DNA of 60,000 nt from Takakia lepidozioides (lineage: Eukaryota > Streptophyta > Takakiopsida > Takakiales > Takakiaceae): NCBI GenBank assembly GCA_030704615.1, contig CM060733.1, forward strand, positions 65,040,001-65,100,000, read 5' to 3'. Of this stretch, positions 1 to 11,166 are shown one piece after another (position 1 is the first letter of the stretch; each line of letters opens with the position of its first letter). The notes below the pieces were generated by a model. That model was not told the DNA's origin and ran no database searches. It saw nothing but the letters and a program-made list of their open reading frames with translations. Made by a program: the position numbers and the translations under genes.

Positions 1-126
1 GCCAAAGGGGCAGCCACCATGCTGGTGTGTGATCGATGCTCAAGGGGTTGGCATATGAGATGCTTGACACCACCTCTTGAGAAGGTTCATGACAGAGATT
101 GGTTGTGTCCACACTGCTTGGGATAG
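1..126 (+). CDS. PHD zinc finger, C-terminal fragment of an unknown protein
   Basis: Frame 1 is open from the window edge to a TAG at 124-126 and encodes 41 residues. They form the second half of a PHD finger: CDRCSRGWHMRC, then LTPPLEKV, then DWLCPHC just before the stop. PHD fingers bind histone H3 tails through two zinc ions, so the role would be chromatin reading. The upstream zinc ligands lie outside the window. The finger is at the extreme C-terminus, and 250 bases downstream there is a purine run followed by TG. It could therefore be the targeting module of a retrotransposon polyprotein, in the place where chromoviruses carry a chromodomain. It could equally be a host gene fragment. 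Confidence 0.6.
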   Translation, partial: AKGAATMLVCDRCSRGWHMRCLTPPLEKVHDRDWLCPHCLG

Positions 127-417
127 TGGCAGTGGACATGACTGGAGGCAGCTAACAAGACATGGGAGGCCAAGCTCATAGGAGTCAATACATGAGATCC
201 CAAGCTCAAGTTCACAGGTTGCAAGACGGTGACTAACGATGGGGCAACTCTTGCACCCGGCCTCTTGATCTATCGAGTTTGAGTGTAGTAGGGATAGTGG
301 TGGAGGACTTAGTGAGGCTATGGTCACTATCACATCTTGTGGCTACCTGGACTTAGAGGGACCTAAGCACCAGCTAGGGGGGCGATTGTGTGAACTAGTG
401 ACTGCCATAGTGGGCAG
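127..417 (+). other. Non-coding tail after the PHD fragment, with possible polypurine tract and LTR start
   Basis: No gene is seen. At 374-382 there is CTAGGGGGG and four bases later TGTGTGAAC (387 on). This is the arrangement of a polypurine tract followed by the TG start of an LTR. Similarity to any other part of the window stops at 418, where the LTR of element I begins. This may be the 3' end of a third retroelement family; the call rests on one motif. Confidence 0.25.
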
Positions 418-574
418 CATGTGTCTGCTGTGACGACTGTGACGGGCTGTGTAACCCCCCTCTACAGTGCGCTGCTGTCACCCCTAAGGCTCCTGTTGGT
501 CTCAGTCTGTGCAAAAATTAAGGGTACCCTACAGATCCCGTATAAGTGTCTAAGTCCCCGACAGTCCACTAACA
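418..574 (-). repeat. Element I 3' LTR, truncated (first 157 bases only)
   Basis: Matches 12601-12757 almost base for base. The LTR starts at 574 reading TGTTAGTGGACTG on the minus strand. Similarity ends abruptly at 418 inside the tandem ctgtgac repeats, where unrelated sequence with the PHD fragment is joined. Confidence 0.85.
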
Positions 575-592
575 TTTACCCCTTCCCCCCTC
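575..592 (-). other. Element I polypurine tract
   Basis: On the minus strand the bases read TTGAGGGGGGAAGGGGTAAA directly before the LTR start. This is the expected primer for plus-strand DNA synthesis. The same place in elements III and IV has an equivalent purine run. Confidence 0.8.
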
Positions 593-613
593 AAAAAGCC
601 GTGTCCTCACGGT

Positions 614-3600
614 TTACTGATTTCGATTAGCAAACCTTTGTGAGTGATCACCTTTTTGACGTTGAGAGTTTCGTGGCGGACTGTGTGTACGAGCCCTAGG
701 TCTGTCTCTGGTTGACGGAGATGGTTGGTCACTACCTGGATAAGTGAGGCCCTCTGGAGGCTGATATCGAGGTAACCTTTCCGGCATAGGAGACCCCCGT
801 CGCTTCTTCTCTGCCATCTGAACTGCATAGTCTTCTCCCATGTCAAAAGAATTCGGTGAAGAAACAGTTGTATCAGAATCCTCATCGCCTCTCAGGTGTT
901 TTAATTTTCAAACTTTTTGTGGAATCATCTGGGGCATACAATGCTGTCCTACCATGTCTGGAAGTTTGTATTTTACAACTTGGTGTAACCGCTGAACAGC
1001 AAAATTGGTGTAGACACTGAGCTCCTTGTCTGTCCAGGTGAGTGGGGTACCAATTACTGGTGCAGCGTGCAAGTATTTCCATGCCACATGTCCCTTATAG
1101 AAAATATCATCAATGCCAAATTTCTGTGTTGACAAATTGTTCCAGGCCGCTTGAAACCATGAACGAATTTGAGAATCCTTTTGCATCATAACTTTTGGGT
1201 CATATAGGTACATATGAGGTGGCACCGAAGGTAATACCCAATGATCTCCACTGGAATAACTCAGAAAGCATGTTTGCATCTTTTGTTGCTCAATGTGGTA
1301 ACGTACCAGAAAACAAGCAGCGTAGTATAACCCGCATCCCATGACAATACTTGCTACCTCCTTGGTCTTGGTATAAATGAGTCCATGTACAACCTGGAAA
1401 GCAATCAATTCCCTCAACATGGTACCTGCCTCGTGCCAGTATTGTGCAAAGTGATGATCTTCAATATGTCGATTGTTCGGAAGAACTTTAGTCCTAGTTG
1501 CCACTGGCAGCCAAATACGCATGATTTGGTAGTAATGTGCGAATGACTGCGGAGGACTAAATTCTTTCCAAGCCAAATCCAACATGATGGGAATTTGGTT
1601 GAAGGGCATAATCATAGCCCTACTGTACTCCCTTGCAGCTGGAGTTTTAGGTGGGTTAAAAGCAGCATTGCCCCATACCTCAGGCTGTGGTGGCTGTGGT
1701 GTGGTTGTAGTAACCACAGGTTCAGCTACTGGTACAGTGACTTGTTGTGGTGGTGGTGGTACTGGCTCTTGTATCATTGGCATCTCCTGCACCTCCTGTG
1801 TAGACTGAAAAGCCAAAGTTCTGGCTTGTAAATAAGAAGCCATTAGCTGTTCCTGAGGGATATAGACTCTTTTGTCGATGTTTGAAGTGAGGTCCTCCAC
1901 TTGAGTCTGCAGTCCGTCTACATCCTCAAATACCTCTGCTATCCTACTATAGACATTGTCTATAGTAGTTGTGGCAATGTCCTGCACCTGCAGCCTGAGC
2001 TCATTCATCTCGCTTTGGGTGAGCTTTCGTGGTGCTTTGCCCTCTACTGGCCCTTGTGCTAACCAGACCTGCATAAGGCTGTTATCCACCAAGTTGCTTG
2101 TGGTTCTCCTGAGAGTTTGCTCTTCTCTTAGCTTGTACACTTCTAACTGCTGTTGTAAAGCCTCCATGCGCTTCGCCTGAGGTTCAACCAACTTCGCATA
2201 GGCAGCAGCCAGATTATTAGCTTCCCTCCAAGCCTTGTTATTGACCGCGATTTCATTTCTATTGGCCATGATCGTTTGGTGCAACTCCACGATGTGCTTC
2301 TCCTGATCAGCTTCAACCTGCCTGTATTGCTTGAAAGCATCCTCATTGCGACAGATTGTATTCTTCATATCGACAATGAGTTTCAATTGCTCAACATTCT
2401 CCTCTTCTGCCTTCGTACATTTTTCCGCTTGACTGTTTATTTCTTTTGTAGATTGTTCAAGCATAGTTGTGAATGTAGCACATTGTATCGCCATCCTGTC
2501 ATGCACTGTCTGCAACTCCGTATGTAGTGCATTCACTTCTTGCAACTTGCTTTCATGCTGCACCTGTATTTGGTAGAGCTGTTGCTTATGTGCTTCGTGC
2601 AACTGGTCTTGCGCGAGGCCTGCCTCAATCAATTGTTCCTTGGCCAATTGCAAAGCCGCTTCTGTATTTCCCAAGTCCTGCTGCATCTTGAGAGTGACCT
2701 CCTCATCAACCTTGTTTGCACACTCAGTGGCTAGTCGAGCCTCGAACTCCTTCCTGAGTTCCTCTCTCAAGGCTGTCAATTGGGTAGTTGGAACATGGGA
2801 TTTGACATAAGTCCCCAACAAATTAAGTGTCCTGCCTATGGAACTCATCAGCATTGCCTGTTGAGGGTCATCATGGTGAGGTTGCTGCTGTTCCTCCTGA
2901 TCCTCAATAGTGTGATGTCTCACGAACCATTCAGGCCATTGTCCCACCGGATTTTCTTCCTGAACTACTTCATCTATCACCGGTGCTACAGTGTCATGAC
3001 CTTCCGCCTGTGGTACCTCCGACACAGGTGTGTGTATTATATGCACCTCAGGATTTCCCTTGGGCAACTGTTGCACCTCTGGGATCTCTGTCTCCTTGAC
3101 CAGACCAGAATATTCATAGAGAAGGTCCCCCTTCTCCATTTCTGCCACTATCTGTTCTGTAGTCGGAATATCTAACCCTTCTCTTTCCAAATCAATTATT
3201 TCTGGTTGAGCTGCATGGACAACTTGTGACCTTGTGACAAGTCGATCAACTGGCTGTGATGGTTGTGATACAGAAGTAACTTCCTCCTCCCTCTCTGAAG
3301 GTCCTGCTTCCAGTAATAGCATTTCTCTGTGCTGCTGTGCCCCTTCCTGGCCATGAGCTTGGGAAACATTATCATGCGGAATCCGTGAAGCCAGTGGATC
3401 CGCCACTACAGTCTTTCCCCGTCTCTGCCTCTTAGTCTCGGGTTGCCCTGCTAGTCCACCCTCACTGTGTGAAGAGCCTTGCTCTTCCATTGCAGTGGTT
3501 TTCGGCTCAAACACTCCCATTTCCTTTCTTTCTTGCGCATCAAGTATGCCAGAATCAAGGATTATTTGAGCAATGATTGGGCCAGACACTATGATAGGAG

Positions 3601-5743
3601 ACTTTGCGGTAGTACCTTGTAATCTTTTCATCTCCTCCACCAGTGCGTTGTACATTATGTCCGCCCATTGTACCTCTTGTCCCTTCAGGCCTTTGAGTAT
3701 TTCCTCCGTGAAGGATCTGCTCAAATACTGTTGGTTCTGTTTCATGGCAATCAGAACGTTCAATACCTGGCCTACCTCTTTTAGCCCTGGGTACACAGCC
3801 TTGGTACAAGCATAACCCTGAGTTTTAAAGAAACTCCCTTCTTGGAATAAGTCCCCTATTTGCAGTCTTGCCCTGTGTTCCTCCACATGCACCTGACCTG
3901 CTGGCAATCGAAACAATTGCTGGAGGTATAGGGGAGTAATCATCAATTCAACTCCCTTCACCGTTGTTGTTCCTGTCCTTGGCTCAAAGTTCTGCAAAAA
4001 TTGTAACATGTACTGTCTATGGTGTAATGTCCAATCTAGGCTTTGCAATCCTTGCAATCTCAGCTCCTCCAGTATCTGTATCGCCTGTGGGGTAGCAATC
4101 GTTTGTTTCTGCAGAATTGTGGTGCTCTTCACCCTGATTTCCTCCATTCCTCTCACTCTCTTCATTTTAGACTCACAGAACTGTTTTGGCTGTAACAACT
4201 GCAGGAATGCCTGTAGTGCACAAAGCATAAACGTATGGTTGCCGCAGAAAGCTATGGGTAATTTCTTGTAAGCCTGCGGGGCTTGCAAGCATCGCTCAAG
4301 AGAAAAGCTCCGCTCTGTCCTTTCGTGTCTATGCCACTGCGTAAGTAATATTGCGAGCGTATAGTCTGTTAGTTCCTCCATAGTTTCCAAGCTATAGCAT
4401 TGATGGTCTGTCCCGTCGAGACGCCCGTTACTCAGAACGACGCCACCTCTTGCGCTCAATTTCCCTCCATTTTCTTGATCCTTTCTCTGGTTTTCTATTG
4501 GCTGTATCCGCTGTGACTGGATTTTAGATTTTATTCTCTTTAGTGGACTTTCCCTGCTGGATAGTCCACTAGGATCACACATGTGACAAGAATTTCGCTT
4601 TTCTGTACTTGCCGTTCGTTCCGTTTCCCTTTTTCCGTATTCATTAATGGGCCCGCCTTTCATCCATTTTGACGGCCGTTCTTGTCCTCTTTCTTTTTGA
4701 CACCTGTTCTTGCACTTCCTTCTCGGCTGTGTGTCGCGCCCTGACCTCCACGTGTCTATTTTTAAAGTAATTTCCGTTTTCTCTTCCGTCAGCCATTTTC
4801 CTGAAGTTATTATGCGTCCACCTGTCACTGATTCTATGGATCGTGTAACTTTAGTAGGCTGTGTTGAGCTGTGACAGGCTGTGTCATACTGTGTTACGCT
4901 GTGATAGGCTGTGATGCACTGTGGTAAGCTGTGATAGGCTGTGACACGCTGTGGTAGGTTGTGATAGGCTGTGTTGCGCCGTGCTGGGCTGTGATAGGCT
5001 GTATCACGTTGTGATGGGCTGTGATAGGCTGTGTCACGTCGTGATGGGCTGTGATAGGCTGTGCTTTGCCTTGATGGGTTGTGATAGGCTGTGTCACGTC
5101 GTGATGGGCTGTGATAGGCTGTGTCACGTTTGTTTTGCCCGCCCTGGTCATATATGCTGGGCCTAGCGACAAGTGCTCCATACTCCGTTCGTAACACTGG
5201 TGCAGCCCGTGACTGCTCTTGCGGTTCAACATGCAAATCATGCTGCAAGGGTTTGTCATGGATACCACTGTACCCCTTCAACTTATTGGCATTGACTCTT
5301 CCCAGCATTTCTTTGTTAATGGTTTGTAACATGGCGGTGTTGTTATCATACATCTTTTGTATGACATAAGGTCCTTTCCATGGTGATTTAAGCTTAGAAG
5401 CTTGAATCTTTCTTTTTTTCTGCAACCATAGAACCAAATCCCCCGTCTTAAAAGTCTTTAACTTGCCTTCATCAAACTGTTCCTTTCGCTTCATCTGAAT
5501 TCTGGTCATATTATCAGCTGCATCAGCACGTACTTCTTCCACATGGTATAATTCATGTTTCCTGACCTTGATGGAGTCTTGCAATTCCATTCTCTTTCCC
5601 CACTCCGTTCTCATGGTAGGTAACAGGAATTCCACTGGAAGTAAGGCTTCCATACCATAAACTAATTGGAATGGTGTATACTTAGTGGTGACTTTATATG
5701 AAGTCTGTATGACCACAAAGCTGTCAGCAGCTTTGTATCCCAA
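614..5743 (-). pseudogene. Element I integrase C-terminus fused to a ~1,500-residue region of unknown function
   Basis: One frame is open from 5743 to a TGA at 908-910 (1,611 residues). It continues in the same frame past that stop to 614, where conserved C-terminal sequence ends in FANRNQ. Order: integrase C-terminal domain with the GPY motif (KSPWKGPYVIQ, about residue 120); a 10-residue tandem repeat of DTAYHSPSRR type (203-294); a globular region (about 455-710) containing VKGVELMITPLYLQQLFRLP; an acidic Pro/Gln-rich stretch; long coiled coil (about 970-1230 and 1255-1290); and a conserved C-terminal domain (1358-1611, with FLSYSSGDHWVLPSVPPHMY). No signal peptide or clear membrane segment is visible, so it is not a typical env. 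The globular region recalls the plant transposon/Athila ORF1 type domain; that is a guess. Element III has the integrase and this region in one frame. Element I lacks one T near 5706, which splits them. Confidence 0.8.
4862..5135 (-). repeat. 10-bp tandem repeat inside the element I coding region
   Basis: About 27 copies of a CACAGCCyaT-like 10-mer. On the plus strand they read as repeats of gtgataggct and gtgatgggct. Because 30 bases make 10 codons, the protein shows a 10-residue repeat (DTAYHSPSRR, DTAYHNPSRQ, DTAYHSPSQR). The same 10-mer family is found in the LTRs. Confidence 0.85.
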
Positions 5744-6993
5744 TCCGTTCTGTTTGCATTGACTATCTTAGCCAAGATAGTACATAGTATTTTGTTGGTA
5801 GCCTCTGCCTGCCCATTACCCTGTGGGTAATATGTTGTACTCTTTCTATGCACAATCATAAACTCTTTAGTCAACAACTCAATGGTCTCATTCATGAAGT
5901 GACTTCCCTGATCACTGATAAATTCTAAGGGACAGCCAAATCGTGTAAGTATGTTCTCGTACAGGAACCTTGCTGTGGACTTGGCTGTGTTGTCCCTCAA
6001 AGCTTTAGCTTCCACCCACTTTGTAGTATAATCAGTGGCTGTAATTATGTACCTGTTTCGTGTATTCTTGGATGGTGGGTTAATTGGTCCAACAAAGTCT
6101 AGTCCCCATTTCTGAAATGGTTCCGTAGGCATTGTAGGATGCAAGGCCATCCTTCCAGATCTCTGCAAAGGTCCTAGCCTCTGACATTCATCACACTTCT
6201 GACAATACTCGTGTACATCTTTGAACAAAGTAGGCCACCAGTGTCCTGCGAGTAGTATCTTCCTATTGGTAGTCTCTTTTCCAAAATGACCTCCAGCCAC
6301 TCCTTTATGAACTTCCGCCAAAACTTTATTTACTTCATGGTGGTACAAGCATCGTTTTAGTACTCCATCAGGTCCTAACTTATACATTCTGCTTCCTACC
6401 ATAGTATAAGGTAAAGCTTTGATAGCGATTCTCTTCCTCTGCTCCTTACCATAACTAGGTGGGCACTGACCATGAGCAAGGTAGTATCTGATTGGCCACT
6501 GCCAATCTAACCAGTCATCTGCACTTCCCTGCACCTCCACTGCAAAGAGACTCGCATCTGGTAATTGATCATCTATTCCTGTGGCTGGTTCTCCTGTTGA
6601 CAATCGTGACAAATGATCCGCCACAAGATGCAGTCTCCCAGGCTTGTAAACAACCTCGAACTCAAACTCGTGCAAGATTATCAACCATCTTGCTATTCTT
6701 CCGCTTATCAGAGGTTTGTTTACCAGGTATATCAGAGCCTGGTGATCCACATAGAACATAAATTTCTTGCCCAACAGGTAATGCCTGAATTTCTTCACTG
6801 CATAGATCATTGCCAATGCTTCTCTTTCCGTTGTGCTATAGTTCCTTTCAGCACTGTTCATCAACCGGCTAGCATAGTACACAGGTGAATCTATATTCCC
6901 TGTAACATTCTGGGCTAACACCGCTCCCAACGCTTCTCCTGATGCATCGCAGTGAACATGGAATACTACATGCCAGTGAGGGTTAATCAGCAC
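5662..6993 (-). pseudogene. Element I RNase H and integrase (N-terminal and catalytic domains)
   Basis: RNase H comes first: HCDASGEALGAVLAQ, TEREALAM, FYVDHQAL and VADHLSRL carry its acidic residues. It removes the RNA template during reverse transcription. Integrase follows with an HHCC zinc domain (HKGVAGGHFGKE, CQKCDECQ) and a D,D-35-E core: LDFVGPI, FISDQGSHF, NGQAEATN. All three catalytic acids are visible. The frame runs into unrelated residues after LTALWSYR because one T is missing near 5706; the true continuation is the frame of the 614-5743 feature. A small gap at about 7000 separates it from the RT connection region. Confidence 0.85.
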
Positions 6994-7004
6994 AGGTGTA
7001 GTTG

Positions 7005-8511
7005 TTACTGACAGTGTAAGTCCTCAAATGCCTGTTGACATTCAGCTGTCCAGGCAAACACTGCATCTTTCTTCAGTAGTTTGCTCAATGGTGCTGCTAT
7101 TTGTGCATACCTTTTGACAAATCTCCTGTAATAACTGGTTTGCCCAAGGAATCTCCGTAGACTTTTAACATTCACTGGTGGTGGAGAGGCTTTAATGGAC
7201 TCTGTCTTTCTGGGATCCACAAGGAGTCCCTTCTTACACACAATGTGTCCCAGAAGCACCCCTGAGTTCACACAGAAAGTACACTTCTCTGGATTCAGGC
7301 CAGACCTCTCATCCTGCATCTGGCCAAACATAACTCCAATTTATGCAAGTGCTCATTCTTAGAGCTGTACACACTGAAATCATCCAAGAATACCTGCATG
7401 AAATCATCCAGATACTCATGAAAAGATTCACTTATCACTCTCTGAAAGGTCGCTGGTGCATTACAAAGTCCAAAGGCATGACTTTGTATGCATAAGCCCC
7501 CCAGTCTGTGATGAAAGCTGTTTTCCCTTGGTCTTCTTCTGCCACTTGCACTTGATTATAACCACTGAAGCCATCCATGAATGAGTACATCTCATGGCCT
7601 GCCACAGTGTCTAATACTGCTTCTGTGAATGGCAAAGGGAAAGGATCTTTCTTCGTACAAGCATTCAGCTTCTTATAGTTCACACATACTCTTAGTTTGC
7701 CATTCTTCTTGGGAACTATAACAATGGGTGACAACCAAGTTGTATACTCTATTGGGTATATAAACTTAGCCTCAGCCAACTTCTTTATCTCTTCTCCAAC
7801 CTTCTGTGCGTAGTTGGGATTCATTCTATACCTCGCCTGCTTGATTGGTACTGACCCTGGTTCCAGTTCAATCTTATGCTGACAGACTTCAGGTGGTATC
7901 CCTTTTAGATCCTCATAGCTCCAAGCAAATACATCTCTGTATTTGATGAACAAGCTTTTAGCTTCTTCGAAGAATTCCGGCTCCAAATCAGCTCCTACTT
8001 TCACCATCCTCGGTTCCTCTTTAGTTCCCACATTCACTTCCCTCACCTGCTCATCAGCTGTGATTGTCCAACCAGTCACCACTTCATCCTGTAAGCTCAC
8101 AGTGGCTGGTTCTTCTAGGATTTCTATTTCTCCTTCTCTTTCTTCATAGAAATGTGATGGGTAAATGCTGGTTTCCTCTTCAGTTGGTGTTGCTGTCACT
8201 ACACCACAGCAGATACCTCTCAAACAACTTAGGCTTTCCAGCCGCATCTCTGCAACCTGCTCCCACTCTGGGTGTGCAGCAAATAGGGTAGCTTCCTGCT
8301 CCTCATCCAGTCCTCCTTTCCAGTCATACTCTCTGACTCCTCGAGGTCTTCTTGTAGCAGGTAATCTACTAGATTTCTTTGTGGTAATTTGTATCTCGTG
8401 TATCCCATTATGCACGGTTAGTAACTGAGAATTCCAGTCATGGAATACCCTGGCCTGTTTCAGCCACGGACGTCCCAATAATAAGGAGTAAGCCTCCATG
8501 ACTTCATCCAT
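7005..8511 (-). pseudogene. Element I reverse transcriptase with upstream linker
   Basis: Two frames joined by a frameshift. The first (8511-7435) has SPIVIVPKKNGKLRVCVNYK, DPFPLPF, SFMDGFSGYNQVQV and TAFITDWGAYAYKVMP, which are the palm and fingers motifs. It goes out of frame at MPLDFVM, where MPFGL is expected. The active site FLDDFSVYSS is readable in another frame near 7390-7370. The connection part (7331-7005) has CTFCVNSGVLLGHIV, FLGQTSYYRRFV and FAWTAECQQAFEDL. About 140 residues ahead of the RT palm are a linker with no recognised domain. Confidence 0.85.
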
Positions 8512-8813
8512 TTCAATACAGTTACTGTGATCATAAAGATCATCTTCTGTATCTGTATCTTAACTCCTCTTATTAATCCCAATGGCTGTACACTTCTTTG
8601 ATCTGCCATTGTTACTGTAAATGGGGCTGGTTTCATGTTACTTAGACCAAGCTTCTTCCTTAATTGGTCTGTCATGATATTTACTCCAGAACCACCATCT
8701 ATCAGTACATCAGTTAGTTCTGTGCTTCCAATTCTCAATTGGATTACTGGCATAGAATCATCAAAGTCCATGACTGTTTCTCGCCCTTCCGGCTTCACAT
8801 TATAACTGGTCAC
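8460..8813 (-). pseudogene. Element I aspartic protease
   Basis: 118 residues with the active-site loop LIDGGSGVNIM. Gly-Gly-Ser-Gly in place of the usual D-T/S-G-A is typical of the Tat/Ogre/Athila group. The family works as a dimer that cuts the gag-pol polyprotein. The frame shifts near its C-terminus (IFMITVTVLKW) into the frame that begins the RT feature. Confidence 0.75.
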
Positions 8814-9138
8814 CTTGCTGTTCAGGTCTGTGTTTCCTGTCTCTTGGGCAATTGATTGCTTGATACAGCCTGTGCCTACAATAAGGTGCCACAGCTAATA
8901 GCTGTCCAATGGTAATTTCTGCTTTGGTCTGGCATATTACTTCAGCCAAAGTCTCTTCATTACTTTGCATGTCTGCATCTTCTTTCTTCCTTTCTTCCTC
9001 ACTCCCTTCTTTTTCTCCATCCGAATCAGAGGAATCTGCCACAGGAATATCAGTACTCTTTTGCATTTCCCTTATAGTATCTGCCACTTCCTTGTGCAGT
9101 TCCTTCTCATCTTTCCAAGTCTCTTCATCTTCAGGCAT
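8800..9138 (-). pseudogene. Element I acidic linker between gag and protease
   Basis: 113 residues, strongly acidic (DSSDSDGEKEGSEEERKKED), with a conserved patch AEVICQTKAEITIGQLLAVA that also occurs in element III at about 24980-25035. No domain is recognised. It is probably a spacer in the polyprotein, and its frame breaks just before the protease. Confidence 0.5.
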
Positions 9139-9220
9139 ATCATTGCCACTTCCATTATCATCTTTTCCTCTTCTACTGGAGGTATTAGTTTGGCTTTACT
9201 TCTTGTTACTATCATTGTAC

Positions 9221-9799
9221 TTACTTCTGTACAACACATGGCCTAACCATGTGAGCTGCCACCACTGGGCCCTCATTCACAGGAGCTCTCATCTCATTCT
9301 GGTGTCTTATCCAGAATGAACAGGCTGCCTTGCGATGTCCTGGCTGATTACAATAGTAACATAGCTCTTCACCATTGGGTCCTCGCCCTTGGTCTGTTCT
9401 TGGATTATTTCTATAATCCTGATTCCCGGGCTGGTAATTCCCCCTTGGATTACCCTGATAGTTGCCTCTGGAATTTCCTTGGTAATTCCCTCTTGAATTA
9501 CCTCTCCCTTCCATGCCATTGTTATAACCACCAGACCTACCATAGTGGTCCTGATCATTGTTTCTTCTTGGCTGGGGCTGCACCTGATGCACCCTTACTT
9601 GCCTAGGTTCTCTTGCAGCTGTCCTTCTGTTGTAGTAACAATTCTCAGTAGAATGGTTATCCATTTTACAGATAGTACAGTGTTTCTCCTTCATGTGGCA
9701 TTCTGTGGTGGTATGGCCTTCATTCTGGCACTTTGCACACCATACACCCTTCCTCCAATGTGTTGCAGCCTCTGTGGCATACTTCAAGATTTCTTCCAA
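9221..9799 (-). pseudogene. Element I gag nucleocapsid with three zinc knuckles
   Basis: Contains three CCHC knuckles: CAKCQNEGHTTTEC, CTICKMDNHSTENC and CYYCNQPGHRKAAC. Between the second and third is a glycine/arginine/asparagine-rich tract with repeats of NSRGNYQG. The knuckles bind genomic RNA. The Gly-rich tract varies in copy number and is also kept in element III (about 24405-24545). It is separated from the capsid part by a frameshift near 9800-9850. Confidence 0.8.
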
Positions 9800-9851
9800 T
9801 TTTTTTCATAGTTATCCCTCTTCAACTTCTCCTTTCTCTTACTCTTTCTTT

Positions 9852-10205
9852 TTAGTTCTTGCTCTTCTTCTTCATCTGACTCATCCTCAGAGTCCTCATC
9901 ATCCTTTTCTCTCTCCTGAGCATTCCCAATTGCTCAATTCTGTTTGCAGTTTCAAATGCCTCCTCCACTGTATTATGGGGTAACATATCCACTTTCTTTT
10001 GCAACTCTGGTCTTAGTCCACTCACAAACCAAGTCTTCTGTAAACCGGGCGCTGGTACTGCAGCCAGCTTTTTCATCATCAATTCCATCTTCTCCATATA
10101 CTCTTCAACAGTTTCATGCTTCTTCTGCTTCAGCTGTTGTAAACTTCCATACACTTCATCCTCAGTTTTACTTGTCCTGAACCTATTTCGAAATGTTGTA
10201 TTCAA
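9852..10205 (-). pseudogene. Element I gag capsid region
   Basis: 118 residues starting NTTFRNRFRTSKTEDEVYGS and containing VEEYMEKMELMMKKL and ETANRIEQLGML. This is the alpha-helical retrotransposon gag pattern (a long helix with Y..F, followed by a region where E.A...A..E recurs). The basic/acidic tail goes out of frame at about 9900. Element III retains the same segment from 23725. Confidence 0.75.
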
Positions 10206-10216
10206 GCCATTCCAGG

Positions 10217-11166
10217 TTAGGAAATGATTATCAGGGAATCTTGCATACCATTCACTTGCTTTCTTGATAAGTGAACAAGGAAACAGTCTTTGGCATCATC
10301 GCCATTCTCATTGTTCACTATACACATGTGCTCAAATTGGCTAATGTGTACATCGGGATCCCCTTTTCCTGAATATATTGGAAAGGGTGGTTTTGCCCGT
10401 GTTGGTTGTAACGCCATCTGTGGCCCTACCTTCTGCCCACTGACAGGTGCTGGCACCCTTGCTGGTGCTGGTCCTTCTGGACCTGTTGTTTTTGTGGTGG
10501 ATCTTCCACCAAGTGGTGGCCCTTGAGCACTCCCTGCTTCTGGCCCCACGATATTCACAGTATTCCCAGCTTCAGTTGCACTACTTCCCACACTCCCTGT
10601 CCCCCCAGAGCCAGATCCAGGCAGCCCGCCTGATCCCCCTGAGCCGACACCTTCGTTGGCCTGTGATCAAGTGCTCCACTTGATCCAGGTCCAACGGGTT
10701 GGGATGTCCTGGTTGTAGTCTCAACCTCAGCTGTTGGGTCTACTTCTTCATATTCTTCCTCTTCCAATTTCTTCTCTCTGTTTTCATCCTCCAAGTTCTG
10801 CCCTTGGGTTTCTTCTTCACTCATGTAACTCAACTGTAATGGTGTTGGAGAGTCTGAACTCTCCGTTGGCTCTGCCACATCCTCTTCTCCTTCTTCACCT
10901 TCTGCTTCAGAAACTGGAGTTCCTGCTTTTGGTGTTCCATGCCAACTCTTATCAAAGATTTCTGTCAAATCTTTTATCCAAGGATGTACCTCAGATCTTT
11001 CACCTCGTGATTGATCTTCTTCCTGTACCAATTCCCTTAATCTTTCTTGCAAATAAACAGAAGGAGTGGCATCCAACTCTAGTTCTTCCGGTATAGGTGA
11101 TGTACTCTTTGATCTTAATGGTGTGAGAGGTCCAGATGATTCCCCTATGTCTATTCTCTCTCCCAA
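10217..11166 (-). pseudogene. Element I gag N-terminal part (two overlapping frames)
   Basis: The frame beginning with ATG at 11166 (MGERIDIGESSGPLTPLRS) is acidic and low in complexity, with a Ser/Glu-rich centre. It slips near 10560-10590 into the frame 10591-10217, which carries FPIYSGKGDPDVHISQFEHM. That is the usual start of a gypsy gag domain (F.G..D...W/F...ME). A further break precedes 10205. The start at 11166 is the first ATG after the leader and is chosen for that reason. Confidence 0.65.

Noticed and set aside
3010-3175. Plus-strand frames opposite the giant 3' region of elements I, III and IV (for example 2780-3175, 31027-31620, 37452-38108)
   Set aside because: Shadows of the coiled-coil coding strand; retroelement motifs, LTR direction and polypurine tracts all point to the other strand.
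614-5743. Envelope protein
   Set aside because: The position fits, but there is no signal peptide, membrane anchor or furin-like site. The composition is coiled coil and acidic linker.
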